Positions 13,416-23,947 are shown, numbered from the stretch's first letter. The stretch: DNA of 64,000 nt from Polynucleobacter sp. GWA2_45_21 (GCF_001830325.1 NZ_MHZG01000002.1:1-64000); one strand, 5' to 3'. The notes: generated from the letters alone by a model not told the origin. Numbers and translations are program-made.

Positions 13416-13443
13416 AGCTACAGTAGAACCCATTACACCCTAA

Positions 13444-14769
<1,326 letters not shown>

Positions 14770-14797
14770 GTAAGAAATCCAAGAAATCCCCGAAAGC

Positions 14798-14803
14798 TAT
14801 AAT
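14798..14803 (+). promoter_or_regulatory. -10 element of the tRNA-Ser promoter
   Basis: Perfect TATAAT at 14798-14803, 13 bases upstream of the mature tRNA 5' end. The -35 region is poor. Some transcription may also read through from serS. Confidence 0.5.
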
Positions 14804-14816
14804 CGCTATTCGGTTC

Positions 14817-14906
14817 GGAGAGATGGCAGAGTGGTCGAATGTACCTGACTCGAAATCAGGCGTAGGGTCAAACCTACCGTGGGTTCGAATCCCACTCTCT
14901 CCGCCA
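14817..14906 (+). tRNA. tRNA-Ser (anticodon CGA)
   Basis: A 90-nt class II tRNA with acceptor stem GGAGAGA / TCTCTCC, D arm, anticodon stem CCTGA / TCAGG around loop CTCGAAA (anticodon CGA, reading UCG), a long variable arm (GTAGGGTCAAACCTAC), T arm GTGGGTTCGAATCCCAC, discriminator G and encoded CCA. The accessory island starts just downstream. Confidence 0.97.
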
Positions 14907-14947
14907 ACGTCTTAAGTTATTGATTTTAAAGTGTTTTTTACCGAATT

Positions 14948-14972
14948 AGCCCCGCCAAAAGCGGGGCTTTTT
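14948..14972 (+). terminator. Terminator after tRNA-Ser
   Basis: Stem AGCCCCGC / GCGGGGCT (14948-14955, 14961-14968) with loop CAAAA and a T-tract to 14972. It closes the serS/tRNA unit and marks the last clearly core sequence before the island. Confidence 0.9.
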
Positions 14973-15058
14973 GGTTTTTATATTCTCTGCGGTTGTCTTA
15001 TCGACGCTTTATTGGGGCTGGTGCGCAGTTCTCTCAGTGGGTCACTAAAACGGTTGGC

Positions 15059-16750
15059 TTAGATGGGTTTTATGCCCAGTACATTGCGCTGTTCTTCCCA
15101 ATCTAAAGGAAGCGGCAACATTCTTTTCAGAGAATCTGAAGTGAGCGTAGCGGGTTGTGTGCCATTCAAAATTAATCGCACAATATCGGGTGCTAAAAAG
15201 GCCCGATTGATGATGTTAGTGACATGCGTTGTGGTCACACCTTCAGCATTCGCAATCTCTCCAAGAGACAAGGTCTTGCCTGAAGTAAGTTGCCCTAACC
15301 AATCTTGCGCTTTACGAATGGAGGCAATCAACCGTTGATCAAGAGCTTGCCCGACGGTTTGATTGCCATCGATGATGAGCCGCATCGCAAAGCCACAGCG
15401 ATTGATTTGGATGGGTGTGGTGATGCGGATAGGCTGATGTGTTTGAGAATTTAATTGATCATCAAGTGTTTCACAACTTTGCCGTAAGCGATTGGGATTA
15501 ATTTCGAGTTCAATCTCATTGGTACTCACTATCACCTTATTAACCAGTTGATGCACTAGTGCATAGCGCTGGCCATTGGCAACTTGGAGTTGATCAGCAA
15601 TCCCTAGAGTGTGTTCGGCAAAGCTTTGCATATGCTGTGCATTAATCGAGAGGGTATCAATCAAGGCATTGGTATCTCGCAGCCATTGACCGAGTTCCTC
15701 AATCACTACTTTTTCTAAGTCATCTGCAGGGATGCGTAGACCCTTGGGGGCATCGCTTCTACTTTGGGTGACCAAGGGTTTAGATAAATAGTAGCGATAG
15801 CGCTTAGAGTGCTTCTGACTGTGGGATGGCACTAAGCGATGACCCGCATCATCAAACACTAATCTAGTTAGCAAACTATCGGAAGGGGTACTTTGTCTGA
15901 GTTTGTGGCCTTGAAGGTTGCTACTTAATTTGGCTTGTACTTGATCCCATAATTCTTGAGAGATGATTGCCAGATGTTGGCCTGGGAAGATTTGATCTTT
16001 ATGAACAATTTTCCCTAGGTAAATGGGGTTCGATAGCAGGCGATAGAGCTGACCACGACCTAGCAAGGTGCCGCCATAGTGCCTGCCAGTAGAGGAGGTA
16101 CTCACAGGGCTACGAATGCCTTGACGGTCTAGATTAAGCTTTAAGCGCCGCACATCCCCAATGACTAAATATCGCTCATAGATTAGTTTGATTAATGCGG
16201 CGCCTTGCGGCTCAATCTCCAGGGTGCGCTCTTTAGGGATATACCCAGTAGGGGGCGTACCGCCCATCCACATACCTTTGGCTTTGGAAGCGGCAATCTT
16301 GTCCCGGATCCGCTCGCCAGTGACTTCTCTCTCAAACTGCGCAAATGAAAGTAATACGTTGAGCGTCAGTCTTCCCATCGACGAGGTGGTATTGAACTGC
16401 TGAGTAACGGATACAAAAGAGATGCCTTTAGCATCAAACTGCTCTACGATCTTGGCAAAGTCCGCTAGTGACCGGGTTAAGCGATCCACCTTATAAACCA
16501 CCACGACATTAATTTTCTTTTGATCAATATCGCAAAGCAATTGTTTGAGAGCAGGGCGATCCATATTGCCGCCGGAGTAACCACCATCATCATAAAAAGT
16601 GGGAATCAGTTTCCAGCCTTCATGTTGTTGGGATAGTACAAAAGCTTCACAGGCTTCACGTTGAGCATCAAGTGAGTTAAAGCCTTGTTCTAAACCTTCT
16701 TCAGAAGATTTGCGGGTGTAGATGGCGCAGCGTAGGGTGAGCTTAGTCAT
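15059..16750 (-). CDS. Large serine recombinase (integrase)
   Basis: Site-specific recombinase of the resolvase/invertase superfamily. An N-terminal catalytic domain (about residues 6-150) holds the nucleophile S15 in the YTRKSS motif, with Arg-rich helices (DRLTRSLADF and the GERIRDKIAASKAKG hinge) downstream. The Recombinase DNA-binding domain follows (about 180-290), then a long helical C-terminus. The usual zinc-ribbon cysteines are not evident. At 563 residues it belongs to the large class that integrates and excises elements. It is the first island gene and sits immediately downstream of DUF2924 and DUF3489 genes, a set recurrent in proteobacterial elements, so it is the probable integrase. 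Confidence 0.92.
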   Translation of the reverse strand: MTKLTLRCAIYTRKSSEEGLEQGFNSLDAQREACEAFVLSQQHEGWKLIPTFYDDGGYSGGNMDRPALKQLLCDIDQKKINVVVVYKVDRLTRSLADFAKIVEQFDAKGISFVSVTQQFNTTSSMGRLTLNVLLSFAQFEREVTGERIRDKIAASKAKGMWMGGTPPTGYIPKERTLEIEPQGAALIKLIYERYLVIGDVRRLKLNLDRQGIRSPVSTSSTGRHYGGTLLGRGQLYRLLSNPIYLGKIVHKDQIFPGQHLAIISQELWDQVQAKLSSNLQGHKLRQSTPSDSLLTRLVFDDAGHRLVPSHSQKHSKRYRYYLSKPLVTQSRSDAPKGLRIPADDLEKVVIEELGQWLRDTNALIDTLSINAQHMQSFAEHTLGIADQLQVANGQRYALVHQLVNKVIVSTNEIELEINPNRLRQSCETLDDQLNSQTHQPIRITTPIQINRCGFAMRLIIDGNQTVGQALDQRLIASIRKAQDWLGQLTSGKTLSLGEIANAEGVTTTHVTNIINRAFLAPDIVRLILNGTQPATLTSDSLKRMLPLPLDWEEQRNVLGIKPI

Positions 16751-16759
16751 GGACTTTAA

Positions 16760-17155
16760 TCATTTAGTAGTTTTCTTTAAGCCAAAGAAGACGGGGCCAG
16801 ACCAAGGGGTGCCAGTAATGTGTTTAGCAATCGCTGACAAGCTTTTCCAGGTCTGGTTTTCATAAAGGTAGCCACCCTCTAAGACAGTGACTTGATGGGT
16901 CTTGCCTTGCCACACCCGCACCAGGCGTGAACCGTTACTAGGTTTATTGCTTGGAGTGATTAGATCTGATTTAATTTGACGCTTCTCAAGTAAGCTCAGG
17001 CCACCGAGTGCTTGGGTTTGCAGATGCCAGGCAATGGCCTGGCGCATTAGTGGCGTGCGGCAGAGGTGAGGCGCACTCACCCCAAAGCATTGTTGCCAGC
17101 GCGCCATCAACTCGACTCGATTCAATTGCGTGAGTGCTGCAAGTTGTGCTTGCAT
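16760..17155 (-). CDS. DUF2924 protein
   Basis: About 131 residues from ATG 17155. The frame is open to GTG 17206, but that start would overlap the upstream DUF3489 gene. The pattern LNRVELMARWQQCFG ... PLMRQAIAWHLQ ... RVWQGKTHQVTVLEGGYLYENQTWKSLSAIAKHITGTPWSGPVFFGL is that of DUF2924. Function is unknown. The C-terminal part looks like a small DNA-associated domain found next to serine recombinases, so a role as a recombination directionality or accessory factor is an inference. It ends 9 bp before the recombinase start. Confidence 0.82.
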   Translation of the reverse strand: MQAQLAALTQLNRVELMARWQQCFGVSAPHLCRTPLMRQAIAWHLQTQALGGLSLLEKRQIKSDLITPSNKPSNGSRLVRVWQGKTHQVTVLEGGYLYENQTWKSLSAIAKHITGTPWSGPVFFGLKKTTK

Positions 17156-17159
17156 GAAC

Positions 17160-17516
17160 TTAAGCTGATTCAATACGATAGTGCTGTACTCCATCCATCT
17201 TTTCACTGATGACGCTAAGACCTAGGCGTTTACGAATCACCCCACTAATAACCCCTCGCACTGAATGCGCCTGCCAACCCGTGGCTTGCATGAGTTCTTG
17301 GATATTGGACCCCTTGGGATCTTTAAGCAAAGCAATCAGTTGAGATTGTTTAGTTTTGGGTGATTCTGGGATTGCTGGGGCACGGTTAATTAAGGGGGCT
17401 ATTGGTTTGAGCCCTTTGGTTTTGGATATTGTTGTAATTAACTTTTTAACGACAACTTTTTTGGTCGTCAATGGAATTGGTTTGGCGATACCCTTTTTGC
17501 TTGTTGCAGTGCGCAT
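17160..17516 (-). CDS. DUF3489 winged-helix-like protein
   Basis: The 118-residue protein has a basic, low-complexity N-terminus (TSKKGIAKPIPLTTKKVVVKK) followed by a DUF3489 domain: SKQSQLIALL ... GSNIQELMQATGWQAHSVRGVISGVIRKRLGL. This resembles a small winged helix. It heads the DUF3489-DUF2924-recombinase operon and is a plausible transcription or excision regulator of the element. Function is not established. Confidence 0.8.
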   Translation of the reverse strand: MRTATSKKGIAKPIPLTTKKVVVKKLITTISKTKGLKPIAPLINRAPAIPESPKTKQSQLIALLKDPKGSNIQELMQATGWQAHSVRGVISGVIRKRLGLSVISEKMDGVQHYRIESA

Positions 17517-17725
17517 GATTGCTCCTAGTGTTTGTTACCCCACCATTGGGATAACAACACCAGTAACGCTCTGAAGTAGATTTTTATCAAGCATTATCAC
17601 TAAATGATGTATTTTAAAGTTAAATGAGAAAAGTTGCCAAAATTAATCATTATGTAATACTGCAAAATTATGATGAAGAGCAATTTTCGGTGGCGGTTAA
17701 TGTAGATAGCAAAGGCATTTAAAAA

Positions 17726-18583
17726 TTGGCATTTAAAAAACACAGAAATAAAATATCCAATGCCGTAAAAGTGGCTCAACTCAGCCCATTTAGATATCCC
17801 GGAGGCAAATCTTGGCTTGTTCCGGAGATAAGAAGATGGCTATCATCCTCTAAGATTGCCCCAAAGATTTTTATTGAGCCATTCGCGGGTGGAGGTATAG
17901 CGAGTTTAATAGTGACATATGAAGGTCTGGCAAACTCAGCTTACATGGGGGAGATTGATCAGGATGTTGCCTCCGTATGGATCTCCATTCTAAATTCTTC
18001 AGATGAAGATGTTTCCTGGCTATGTAAAAAAATTCTTGAATTTAATGTGACATTAGATAATGTGCAAAAGATAATTAATGGCAAACCTAGATCCATAAAA
18101 GCAAAGGCTTTTCGAACAATTATTAAGAATCGCATGCACCGCGGTGGAATTTTAGCGCCAGGATCCGGCCTTCTAAAGGCTGGAGAAAGCAATAAAGGAC
18201 TACATTCACGTTGGTATCCGGAAACGCTCGTTAAGAGAATTTCTATCATTCGTAAAATCAAACGTAAAATTGTATTTAAAAATATAGATGCCTTTGATTT
18301 AATTCAGCGGTTTAGCCATAAACCAAATGCTTTCTATTTTATTGATCCACCATATACCATTGGGGGCAAAAGAGCTGGAAAGCGTTTGTATAGCCATAAT
18401 GAAGTGGATCACGATATATTGTTTCAGAAATTAGCTTCTGTGACTGGTTCGGTGATGCTAACCTATGATGATTCACCCGAAGTCCGGGCTTTAGCAAGGC
18501 GTTATAAATTTAAAATAAAATCAATTTCGATGATGAACAGCCACAATGCGACTATGCGTGAATTAATAATCCTCAAGCCCTAA
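17726..18583 (+). CDS. DNA adenine methylase (Dam/D12 class)
   Basis: N6-adenine DNA methyltransferase. It has the D12-class order: FRYPGGK (residues 22-28) and FIEPFAGGG (49-57) for AdoMet binding, then the catalytic DPPY at 207-210. 285 residues from TTG 17726; a later GTG is possible but close to the FRYPGGK motif. The target is unknown. It heads a three-gene run with a DGQHR protein and a HEPN-like protein and has no cognate restriction endonuclease gene beside it. AT-rich codon use differs from the core genes, suggesting transfer. Confidence 0.88.
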   Translation: MAFKKHRNKISNAVKVAQLSPFRYPGGKSWLVPEIRRWLSSSKIAPKIFIEPFAGGGIASLIVTYEGLANSAYMGEIDQDVASVWISILNSSDEDVSWLCKKILEFNVTLDNVQKIINGKPRSIKAKAFRTIIKNRMHRGGILAPGSGLLKAGESNKGLHSRWYPETLVKRISIIRKIKRKIVFKNIDAFDLIQRFSHKPNAFYFIDPPYTIGGKRAGKRLYSHNEVDHDILFQKLASVTGSVMLTYDDSPEVRALARRYKFKIKSISMMNSHNATMRELIILKP

Positions 18584-18648
18584 TTCTGCTTTGGTCGTGC
18601 GGTTAAATGTTTTGTAACTATGGGTATTAAATTTAAAGCGAGCAAGTT

Positions 18649-19623
18649 ATGACGACAGATAAGATTTCAGTCACATTAGTGACGCAGGGGCGCCATAAAT
18701 TCTATTCTGGAACGATGGAGATCGAGTTAATTGCTAATACATGCGCCACCAATCCGCGGGCAAATGATTTAACCGATGGTTTTCAAAGAGTGCTTGATGA
18801 ATCTAGAGCCGATTCAATCGCTGAATATATCAAGAATGGGGGTACCATTCCCTCCAGCATAATCCTTTCCGCCCAAGAGCTTTCTCAGCTTACATATAAC
18901 TCAAAAAATAGAAGCATCACTTTTAATGTGGCTCCTAACGCATTTTTAATACTTGATGGCCAGCATCGTGTTTTTGGGTTTAAAAAGCTAATGAATGAGG
19001 GGGTGAAATACAGAATTCCAGTTGTGATTTATAACGAACTAACCCCAATGGAAGAAGCAAGAATTTTTATTGATATTAATACCTTGCAGCGCCCTGTACC
19101 TAAGGAATTATTGTTGGACATAAAAAAACTTGCTGATCGTGAATCTGATGACGAGGTTTTGCTTGATGAATTATTTTCAATGTTTGAAGAGTCCACAGAT
19201 AGTTTTTTGCTCAACAAGCTCAGTAGAATTGACAAAAGAAAAGGTGCAATTTCAAAAGTCACGTTTTATGATTCAATGAAGCCTATTATTAAAGAGTTTG
19301 ATATTTCAAATACCGATAAGCTTTATAGAATCATAAATGCTTTTTTGTTTGCCGCTAGTGATGTAGCTCATGGAAATGAATTTAATTTAGAAAATAATAT
19401 TACAAAAGCAACGTTATTTAAAATCTTAATTGCTCATTCCAAGGCTGTTATTTCAGTAATATGTGATAACAATATGAAGGATGTAGAAAATATTAGTGAA
19501 CATAAAAAATATCTCAATAGATCGCTTCCGGGTTCTTTTCAGGATTTGCTTACATCCAAAGGTTACATAAAGTCTGTTGAAGTTTTGGATAGAAAGCTGT
19601 TAAGACATAATGTGACAATATAG
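18649..19623 (+). CDS. DGQHR-domain protein (DndB-like)
   Basis: The 324-residue protein has the hallmark DGQHR at residues 103-107 within FLILDGQHRVFGFKKL, followed by IPVVIYNELTPMEEARIFIDINTLQRPVP. This is the ParB/sulfiredoxin-like fold seen in DndB, the regulator of phosphorothioate modification, and in DGQHR proteins of other modification systems. No dndA/C/D/E genes are nearby, so it is not a standard Dnd locus. Preceded by AGCAAG and ATG 18649. The last base of its stop codon is the first base of the next gene's GTG, indicating translational coupling. Confidence 0.8.
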   Translation: MTTDKISVTLVTQGRHKFYSGTMEIELIANTCATNPRANDLTDGFQRVLDESRADSIAEYIKNGGTIPSSIILSAQELSQLTYNSKNRSITFNVAPNAFLILDGQHRVFGFKKLMNEGVKYRIPVVIYNELTPMEEARIFIDINTLQRPVPKELLLDIKKLADRESDDEVLLDELFSMFEESTDSFLLNKLSRIDKRKGAISKVTFYDSMKPIIKEFDISNTDKLYRIINAFLFAASDVAHGNEFNLENNITKATLFKILIAHSKAVISVICDNNMKDVENISEHKKYLNRSLPGSFQDLLTSKGYIKSVEVLDRKLLRHNVTI

Positions 19624-20561
19624 TGGACTTCCAAAAATTAATTCGCCTTTTTTCATCCAGCGCTCTTGGCGGAGTTTTAAGTGTTAAAAATCAAAGTTAT
19701 GACCGATTGGTTGAAAGTCTTTCTGAGGTCCAATTTATTTCTCGTGATTTCGATGCAGATGAAGAGGCCACGATTATTACGTTGCAAATTTTGGACGATG
19801 ATATGTTTTATAGGCTATTGGCTGGGGAGGCCAATAAATTTTTACTTGCATCTCGAGTAACATTAGATAGGGCCAATCAATCGCAGCAGGGTAATGTCGC
19901 ATGGCAAGCTGTCGAACATTATTATGCTGCTTACTACGCAATTCAATACCTGATTCGGTTGACTGGAATTAGCATAACCAATCTTAGCGATCCTATTTGT
20001 AGGTCAATTAGTCGTGATATAGAATACCAACTGAATAAAAAAGTTGACGTTAATGGTGGCTTGTATTCTTTGAAATTTTCGGAGAGTGAGAAGTGTATTT
20101 ATTTAAAACAAGAAAAACAAAAAAGAGCTGGTGGATCCCATAAAGGGGCTTGGAAACTTTGGTCTGATTTGGTTGATAATCTTATTCAGGGTGCCGGAGC
20201 GGATATTGAAGAATATATTGACACCTCTCTAAGGTTGGCTGAGCATAAAAAATTTCTTTATCGTTCGAAAAATCAATTTAACCCATCTGAAGTAAGGGCC
20301 GAAATCAATTATCAATTTAAGGGTGGTGTTTGGATATTCGAAAAAAATTCAACTAGATCAATTGATCGTCTAAACGGTGCGATTGGCAGTTCGTTCATTG
20401 GTGATCTCTCTAGAGAGGTTTCCCCAGACACTTTGATTTCTAACAATAAGTTGATAATTGATTTTGCAAAAAACTTTTTTCTATTTTCGTCAGATAAATA
20501 TCCTAAAAGCATTTGTAGGCAGTTATCAAATAAATACAGTGGATATTTTAGTAATGCATAG
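19623..20561 (+). CDS. Unknown protein with HEPN-like features
   Basis: Not assigned to a named family with certainty. The 312-residue, AT-rich gene begins with GTG overlapping the DGQHR gene stop by one base. A central helical part (about residues 90-190) contains VAWQAVEHYYAAYYAIQYLI, then RAGGSHKGAWKLW. The latter includes R168-x4-H173, the spacing of the catalytic R-x4-H of HEPN ribonucleases. If this is a HEPN domain, the protein could be the effector of the methylase/DGQHR module. That reading is inference from two motifs. No membrane segments are seen. Confidence 0.6.
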   Translation: MDFQKLIRLFSSSALGGVLSVKNQSYDRLVESLSEVQFISRDFDADEEATIITLQILDDDMFYRLLAGEANKFLLASRVTLDRANQSQQGNVAWQAVEHYYAAYYAIQYLIRLTGISITNLSDPICRSISRDIEYQLNKKVDVNGGLYSLKFSESEKCIYLKQEKQKRAGGSHKGAWKLWSDLVDNLIQGAGADIEEYIDTSLRLAEHKKFLYRSKNQFNPSEVRAEINYQFKGGVWIFEKNSTRSIDRLNGAIGSSFIGDLSREVSPDTLISNNKLIIDFAKNFFLFSSDKYPKSICRQLSNKYSGYFSNA

Positions 20562-20595
20562 TTAACTACGCATTACTATTAAGCAGATCATGGCT

Positions 20596-22026
20596 TTATC
20601 TACCCAACTTCTCCCATATCGCCAAGCTAGAGCTGTACTTAGTCTTAAAGTACTCCAGCGCTTGGGAAGTGGAGTCCACCTGGTCGTTATATTTAGTCCC
20701 AGGAAACCCAATCAACTCTGTCCGATAGTCATCTAACCAAGAAGCAGTTTTTGGCAGGAATATCTTCTGATCAGAAAATAAGTCCGATTGCATTTCAAGG
20801 CGCATGCGCTTATCCATTCCATGGGGTGGGGTATGGGGAATGATGCCCGGGATACCATCTCGCCTCAGGTCATCAATGATCGAGCTACCAGAGGCTTTAT
20901 CTTCAATGATGAGCTTGTGAGGTCTATGTTTGCGATACTGTTCTTTCACAGCATTTTTTAAATCCGGATATTGGAGCCTTTTTCTTAGAACATCGAGCAG
21001 ATAGTAATTCCCTTTGAAGGCAGCCCAAGTGGTACAAACACTATAGTTGCTTTGTTCGGTGTCTTTAAAGGCGGTATCCCAGCTCTGAATGATTTGACTG
21101 ATTCCCATTCGGATTGGGGGAGTCTCGTAATACTGGAGCCAATTGATTTTGATAATGGAACCACCCTGGGGAATAGGAGTTTGTTGATATTGACTTAAAA
21201 AGTCATATTCCCCGATAGCTGCCCGCATAGTATTCAATGAGGACAGAGACTCTCTAGCAGGGTTGAGTAAATCTCCCGTTTTGCGAAGGTATTGCTTGGT
21301 GCCAAAACAATTTTGAATGGTAAATTGCTCATCCTCCATAGCAATGGCAGGAAGTGAGACAACATCCCAGTTTCCTTGCGCCAAGACGTGCCCCACTAAG
21401 TCATCCTGATGTAAACGCTGCATCACTAAAATGATGACACCTTCATCTTTATTGTCAAGGCGACTCAGTAAGGTATTGTCATACCAATTGTTCGGTTTAG
21501 TACGCTGAGACTCTGAGAGGGCTTCTTGCGGTTTCAGAGGGTCGTCAAGAATGATCATGTCAGCACCGCGCCCTGTTAATACGCCACCAACTGAAGTAGA
21601 AAACCGGCCGCCATTTTTGGTGGTAGCAAAGTCATGCAGCGCCTGGCGATCGGATAATCTGGCTTCTGGAAATGCTCTTTGATACCAGGGCTGCTGCATG
21701 ATTGAGCGACAGTCTCGGCCAAACTTTTCAGACAACTCTTGCCCATAACTGGCGCAGATGACATTTTTTTCGGGATGCCGTCCTAAATACCAGGCCGAAA
21801 AAGCAATGGTCACGCAGACTGATTTAAGTTGCCGTGGTGGCAAGCAGATAATCAGCCGCTTAATTTCGCCGCGATCACAGGCCTCTAGTTTGCTAGCAAT
21901 GAGCTCGATATAAGGCGCCATGATGAGCTGGGCCTGCGGATTGAGTTCATAAAAGACGCGTGTAATAAAGCTGGCGAGATCATTGCGCAAAATGAAATCG
22001 TATTCTTGGGGTGTAAGTTGGTTCAT
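20596..22026 (-). CDS. Phage terminase large subunit
   Basis: Two-domain packaging motor: an N-terminal ATPase with Walker A-like LPPRQLKS (residues 62-69) and Walker B MIILDDPLK, followed by a C-terminal RNase H-type nuclease domain (SWDTAFK, IIEDKASGSS, YNDQVDSTSQALEYF). 476 residues, typical of the family. It sits immediately downstream of the DUF5681 gene with 3 bp between, but no portal, protease or capsid genes follow. The element therefore has packaging-type enzymology without structural genes. Confidence 0.92.
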   Translation of the reverse strand: MNQLTPQEYDFILRNDLASFITRVFYELNPQAQLIMAPYIELIASKLEACDRGEIKRLIICLPPRQLKSVCVTIAFSAWYLGRHPEKNVICASYGQELSEKFGRDCRSIMQQPWYQRAFPEARLSDRQALHDFATTKNGGRFSTSVGGVLTGRGADMIILDDPLKPQEALSESQRTKPNNWYDNTLLSRLDNKDEGVIILVMQRLHQDDLVGHVLAQGNWDVVSLPAIAMEDEQFTIQNCFGTKQYLRKTGDLLNPARESLSSLNTMRAAIGEYDFLSQYQQTPIPQGGSIIKINWLQYYETPPIRMGISQIIQSWDTAFKDTEQSNYSVCTTWAAFKGNYYLLDVLRKRLQYPDLKNAVKEQYRKHRPHKLIIEDKASGSSIIDDLRRDGIPGIIPHTPPHGMDKRMRLEMQSDLFSDQKIFLPKTASWLDDYRTELIGFPGTKYNDQVDSTSQALEYFKTKYSSSLAIWEKLGR

Positions 22027-22029
22027 AAT

Positions 22030-22521
22030 TTACTCCTTAGGTAAAGTGTCTTGTGGGTTTGGATCAATGGCATCACTTGGGGCGATGCTTGGGTTGTCGT
22101 CAACGATGAGTGGTGGGGCTGCCACTTGTGCTGGTTCCTGCATTTGCATTTGTTGCATACGCTCAACGATGCTACTCATGACCAATTTGTCTTTGTAAGA
22201 GGGTGGGGCAGCCTCAGTCACTTGCGCGTTTTGACTTTCGGCAATGTCATCTAATTTGAGCAAAATGGGAATCATCTTGGGATCACCCATTACTGCCATG
22301 TTGGCATACTTCTTAGCGGCCGCCTGTGATTTAGGTACTCGTTTGTGCTCCCCATTTTCAGTAATATTGATTGACTCTTTGAGTTCTATATTAAGGTAGG
22401 TGCGAAAATTCTTAGAGCCTTTAGGACGGCCTTTGGGGTTTCCCGATCTACCCTTTTTGAACTTGCCGGAAGTGGGTGGTTTTTTAAATCCCACCAAATA
22501 GTCTTTATTTTCATTAGTCAT
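22030..22521 (-). CDS. DUF5681 protein (candidate small-terminase-like)
   Basis: 163 residues with the DUF5681 signature FKKGRSGNPKGRPKGSKNF near the N-terminus, a basic, glycine/proline-rich motif. This family is commonly encoded just before TerL, so a DNA-binding role as a small-terminase analogue is inferred from context. The C-terminus is Gln/Met/Pro-rich and low complexity. It overlaps the 3' end of the upstream ParB-methyltransferase gene by 8 bp and lies 3 bp before terL. Confidence 0.82.
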   Translation of the reverse strand: MTNENKDYLVGFKKPPTSGKFKKGRSGNPKGRPKGSKNFRTYLNIELKESINITENGEHKRVPKSQAAAKKYANMAVMGDPKMIPILLKLDDIAESQNAQVTEAAPPSYKDKLVMSSIVERMQQMQMQEPAQVAAPPLIVDDNPSIAPSDAIDPNPQDTLPKE

Positions 22522-23860
22522 GATGAGCCTCCATCTCTTGGGTTAGTTGATCAAAGGACTTTCCAGACTGTGCATGGATGGCGGACTCACCAGTTAGACG
22601 CTGCCAACGCATAATTGCAACATCCACATATTTGGGTTCAATCTCAATGCCATGACACACACGTCCTACGCGCTCTGCAGCCAATACGGTTGTGCCACTA
22701 CCTAAAAACGCATCGAGCACAATTTCCCCGCGGGAAGTGCAATCTAAAATGGCATCCGCAATCATTGCCACACCCTTTACTGTCGGATGCATAAGGAGTA
22801 AATTACCTTCTTCACTTTGCTTAGACATCGTGAGAATACCGGGGTATTCCCAGACATTGGTACGGTTGCGACCGTATTTACCCAGTTGCACGTTATTCCT
22901 GCGTGGACCCTTGCCGTTGACGTAGACCAAAATGAGTTCGTGCCTCGAACGATAAAAGCTTCCTAAAGCTCCAGAATTTTTTACCCATACAACTAGGTTG
23001 ATCAGTTGATGGTAGGCAGATTTTCCGGCAGTCATAAATTCCTCAAGATGCCGCCAGTCACAGAACTGGTAGTGGACAGAGTTATCTACGCTATATTTGG
23101 ATTGCAGTCCAAATGCTACAGTGAGAAATTGGATAAATTGAGTTGGACTCATTTCTCCACTGGCAAAAGCGAACTCCTTGTGCTTGATCGCGCCGTTGCC
23201 ACCAACATGGCCATTAATCCTCACGTTAAATGGGCTGTCACTGATGATCATATGGGCTTTTAGGCCATTCATCAGCAGTGTGAAGGTAGCCTCTTCTAGG
23301 CTATTGCCGCAAATAATCCGATGCTTGCCCAGTAACCAAATATCACCGAGCTTGCTAATGATAGGACCACTTTTTTCAATGAGCTCGTCCGCTGGATCAG
23401 GTGTATTGGGCTTACCCTCTATTTGGTCGGCGATACGAAGATCTATTTCCGTGACTGAGAATCCTGTTAAATCTAAATTAATGCTGAGATCTGCATTGGA
23501 GAGCTCAAGCAGGATTCCGGCTAAAAGATCATCGTGCCATTCGCTGTTCTCAACTAACCGGTTGTCTGCGATGGAAAAGATGCGCGCTTGTGCCGGAGTG
23601 AGATGCTCAAGTCGAATAACGGGTATATGGGTGGCACCCAATAACTTGGCTGCGGCATAACGTCCATGGCCACTTAAGATTTTGTTGGACCCATCAACCA
23701 CGATGGGCACAACAAAACCAAACTCACCAATGCAGTTGGCAATCTGTTGGATTTGCTGTTTGGAATGTTTCCGAGGATTGCGGAGATCAGGCCTGACTAA
23801 CTCAATTGGCTGATTAGTGATCAATAAATCGATCGAGGTATTTTGATTTTTGTAGAACAT
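22514..23860 (-). CDS. ParB-like / DNA methyltransferase fusion
   Basis: The N-terminal ParB/sulfiredoxin-like domain (residues about 15-100) shows LRNPRKHS and ILSGHGRYAAAKLLG. The C-terminal amino-methyltransferase domain (about 170-440) has the AdoMet motif AFLGSGTTVLAAERVGR near the end and the catalytic tetrapeptide region at 208-211. The latter reads DSPF where relatives have DPPY/DPPF, so the first proline is replaced by serine. Frequent in phage-like elements, presumably modifying element or host DNA. First of three overlapping genes with DUF5681 and terL. Whether the altered motif still supports catalysis is open. Confidence 0.88.
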   Translation of the reverse strand: MFYKNQNTSIDLLITNQPIELVRPDLRNPRKHSKQQIQQIANCIGEFGFVVPIVVDGSNKILSGHGRYAAAKLLGATHIPVIRLEHLTPAQARIFSIADNRLVENSEWHDDLLAGILLELSNADLSINLDLTGFSVTEIDLRIADQIEGKPNTPDPADELIEKSGPIISKLGDIWLLGKHRIICGNSLEEATFTLLMNGLKAHMIISDSPFNVRINGHVGGNGAIKHKEFAFASGEMSPTQFIQFLTVAFGLQSKYSVDNSVHYQFCDWRHLEEFMTAGKSAYHQLINLVVWVKNSGALGSFYRSRHELILVYVNGKGPRRNNVQLGKYGRNRTNVWEYPGILTMSKQSEEGNLLLMHPTVKGVAMIADAILDCTSRGEIVLDAFLGSGTTVLAAERVGRVCHGIEIEPKYVDVAIMRWQRLTGESAIHAQSGKSFDQLTQEMEAHHD

Positions 23861-23947
23861 AGATTTCTCCTAAATGAACCGTTAAGCAACGGCACATCCA
23901 AGAATCTAGGTTCGAAAATCTCGCTAGCCCGTTAGCGAGAGAGGGAT

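Noticed and set aside
14880..14910. tRNA-Ser 3' end as attachment site with a duplicate on the right
   Set aside because: I looked for the tRNA 3' end (GAATCCCACTCTCTCCGCCA) near 41.6-42.1 kb and found only a CCGCCAA match in a different context, too short to call an att repeat.
20596..22026. Terminase Walker A (LPPRQLKS) as a degenerate, inactive site
   Set aside because: TerL families vary at these two positions and the lysine and serine are retained, so this is not evidence of inactivation.
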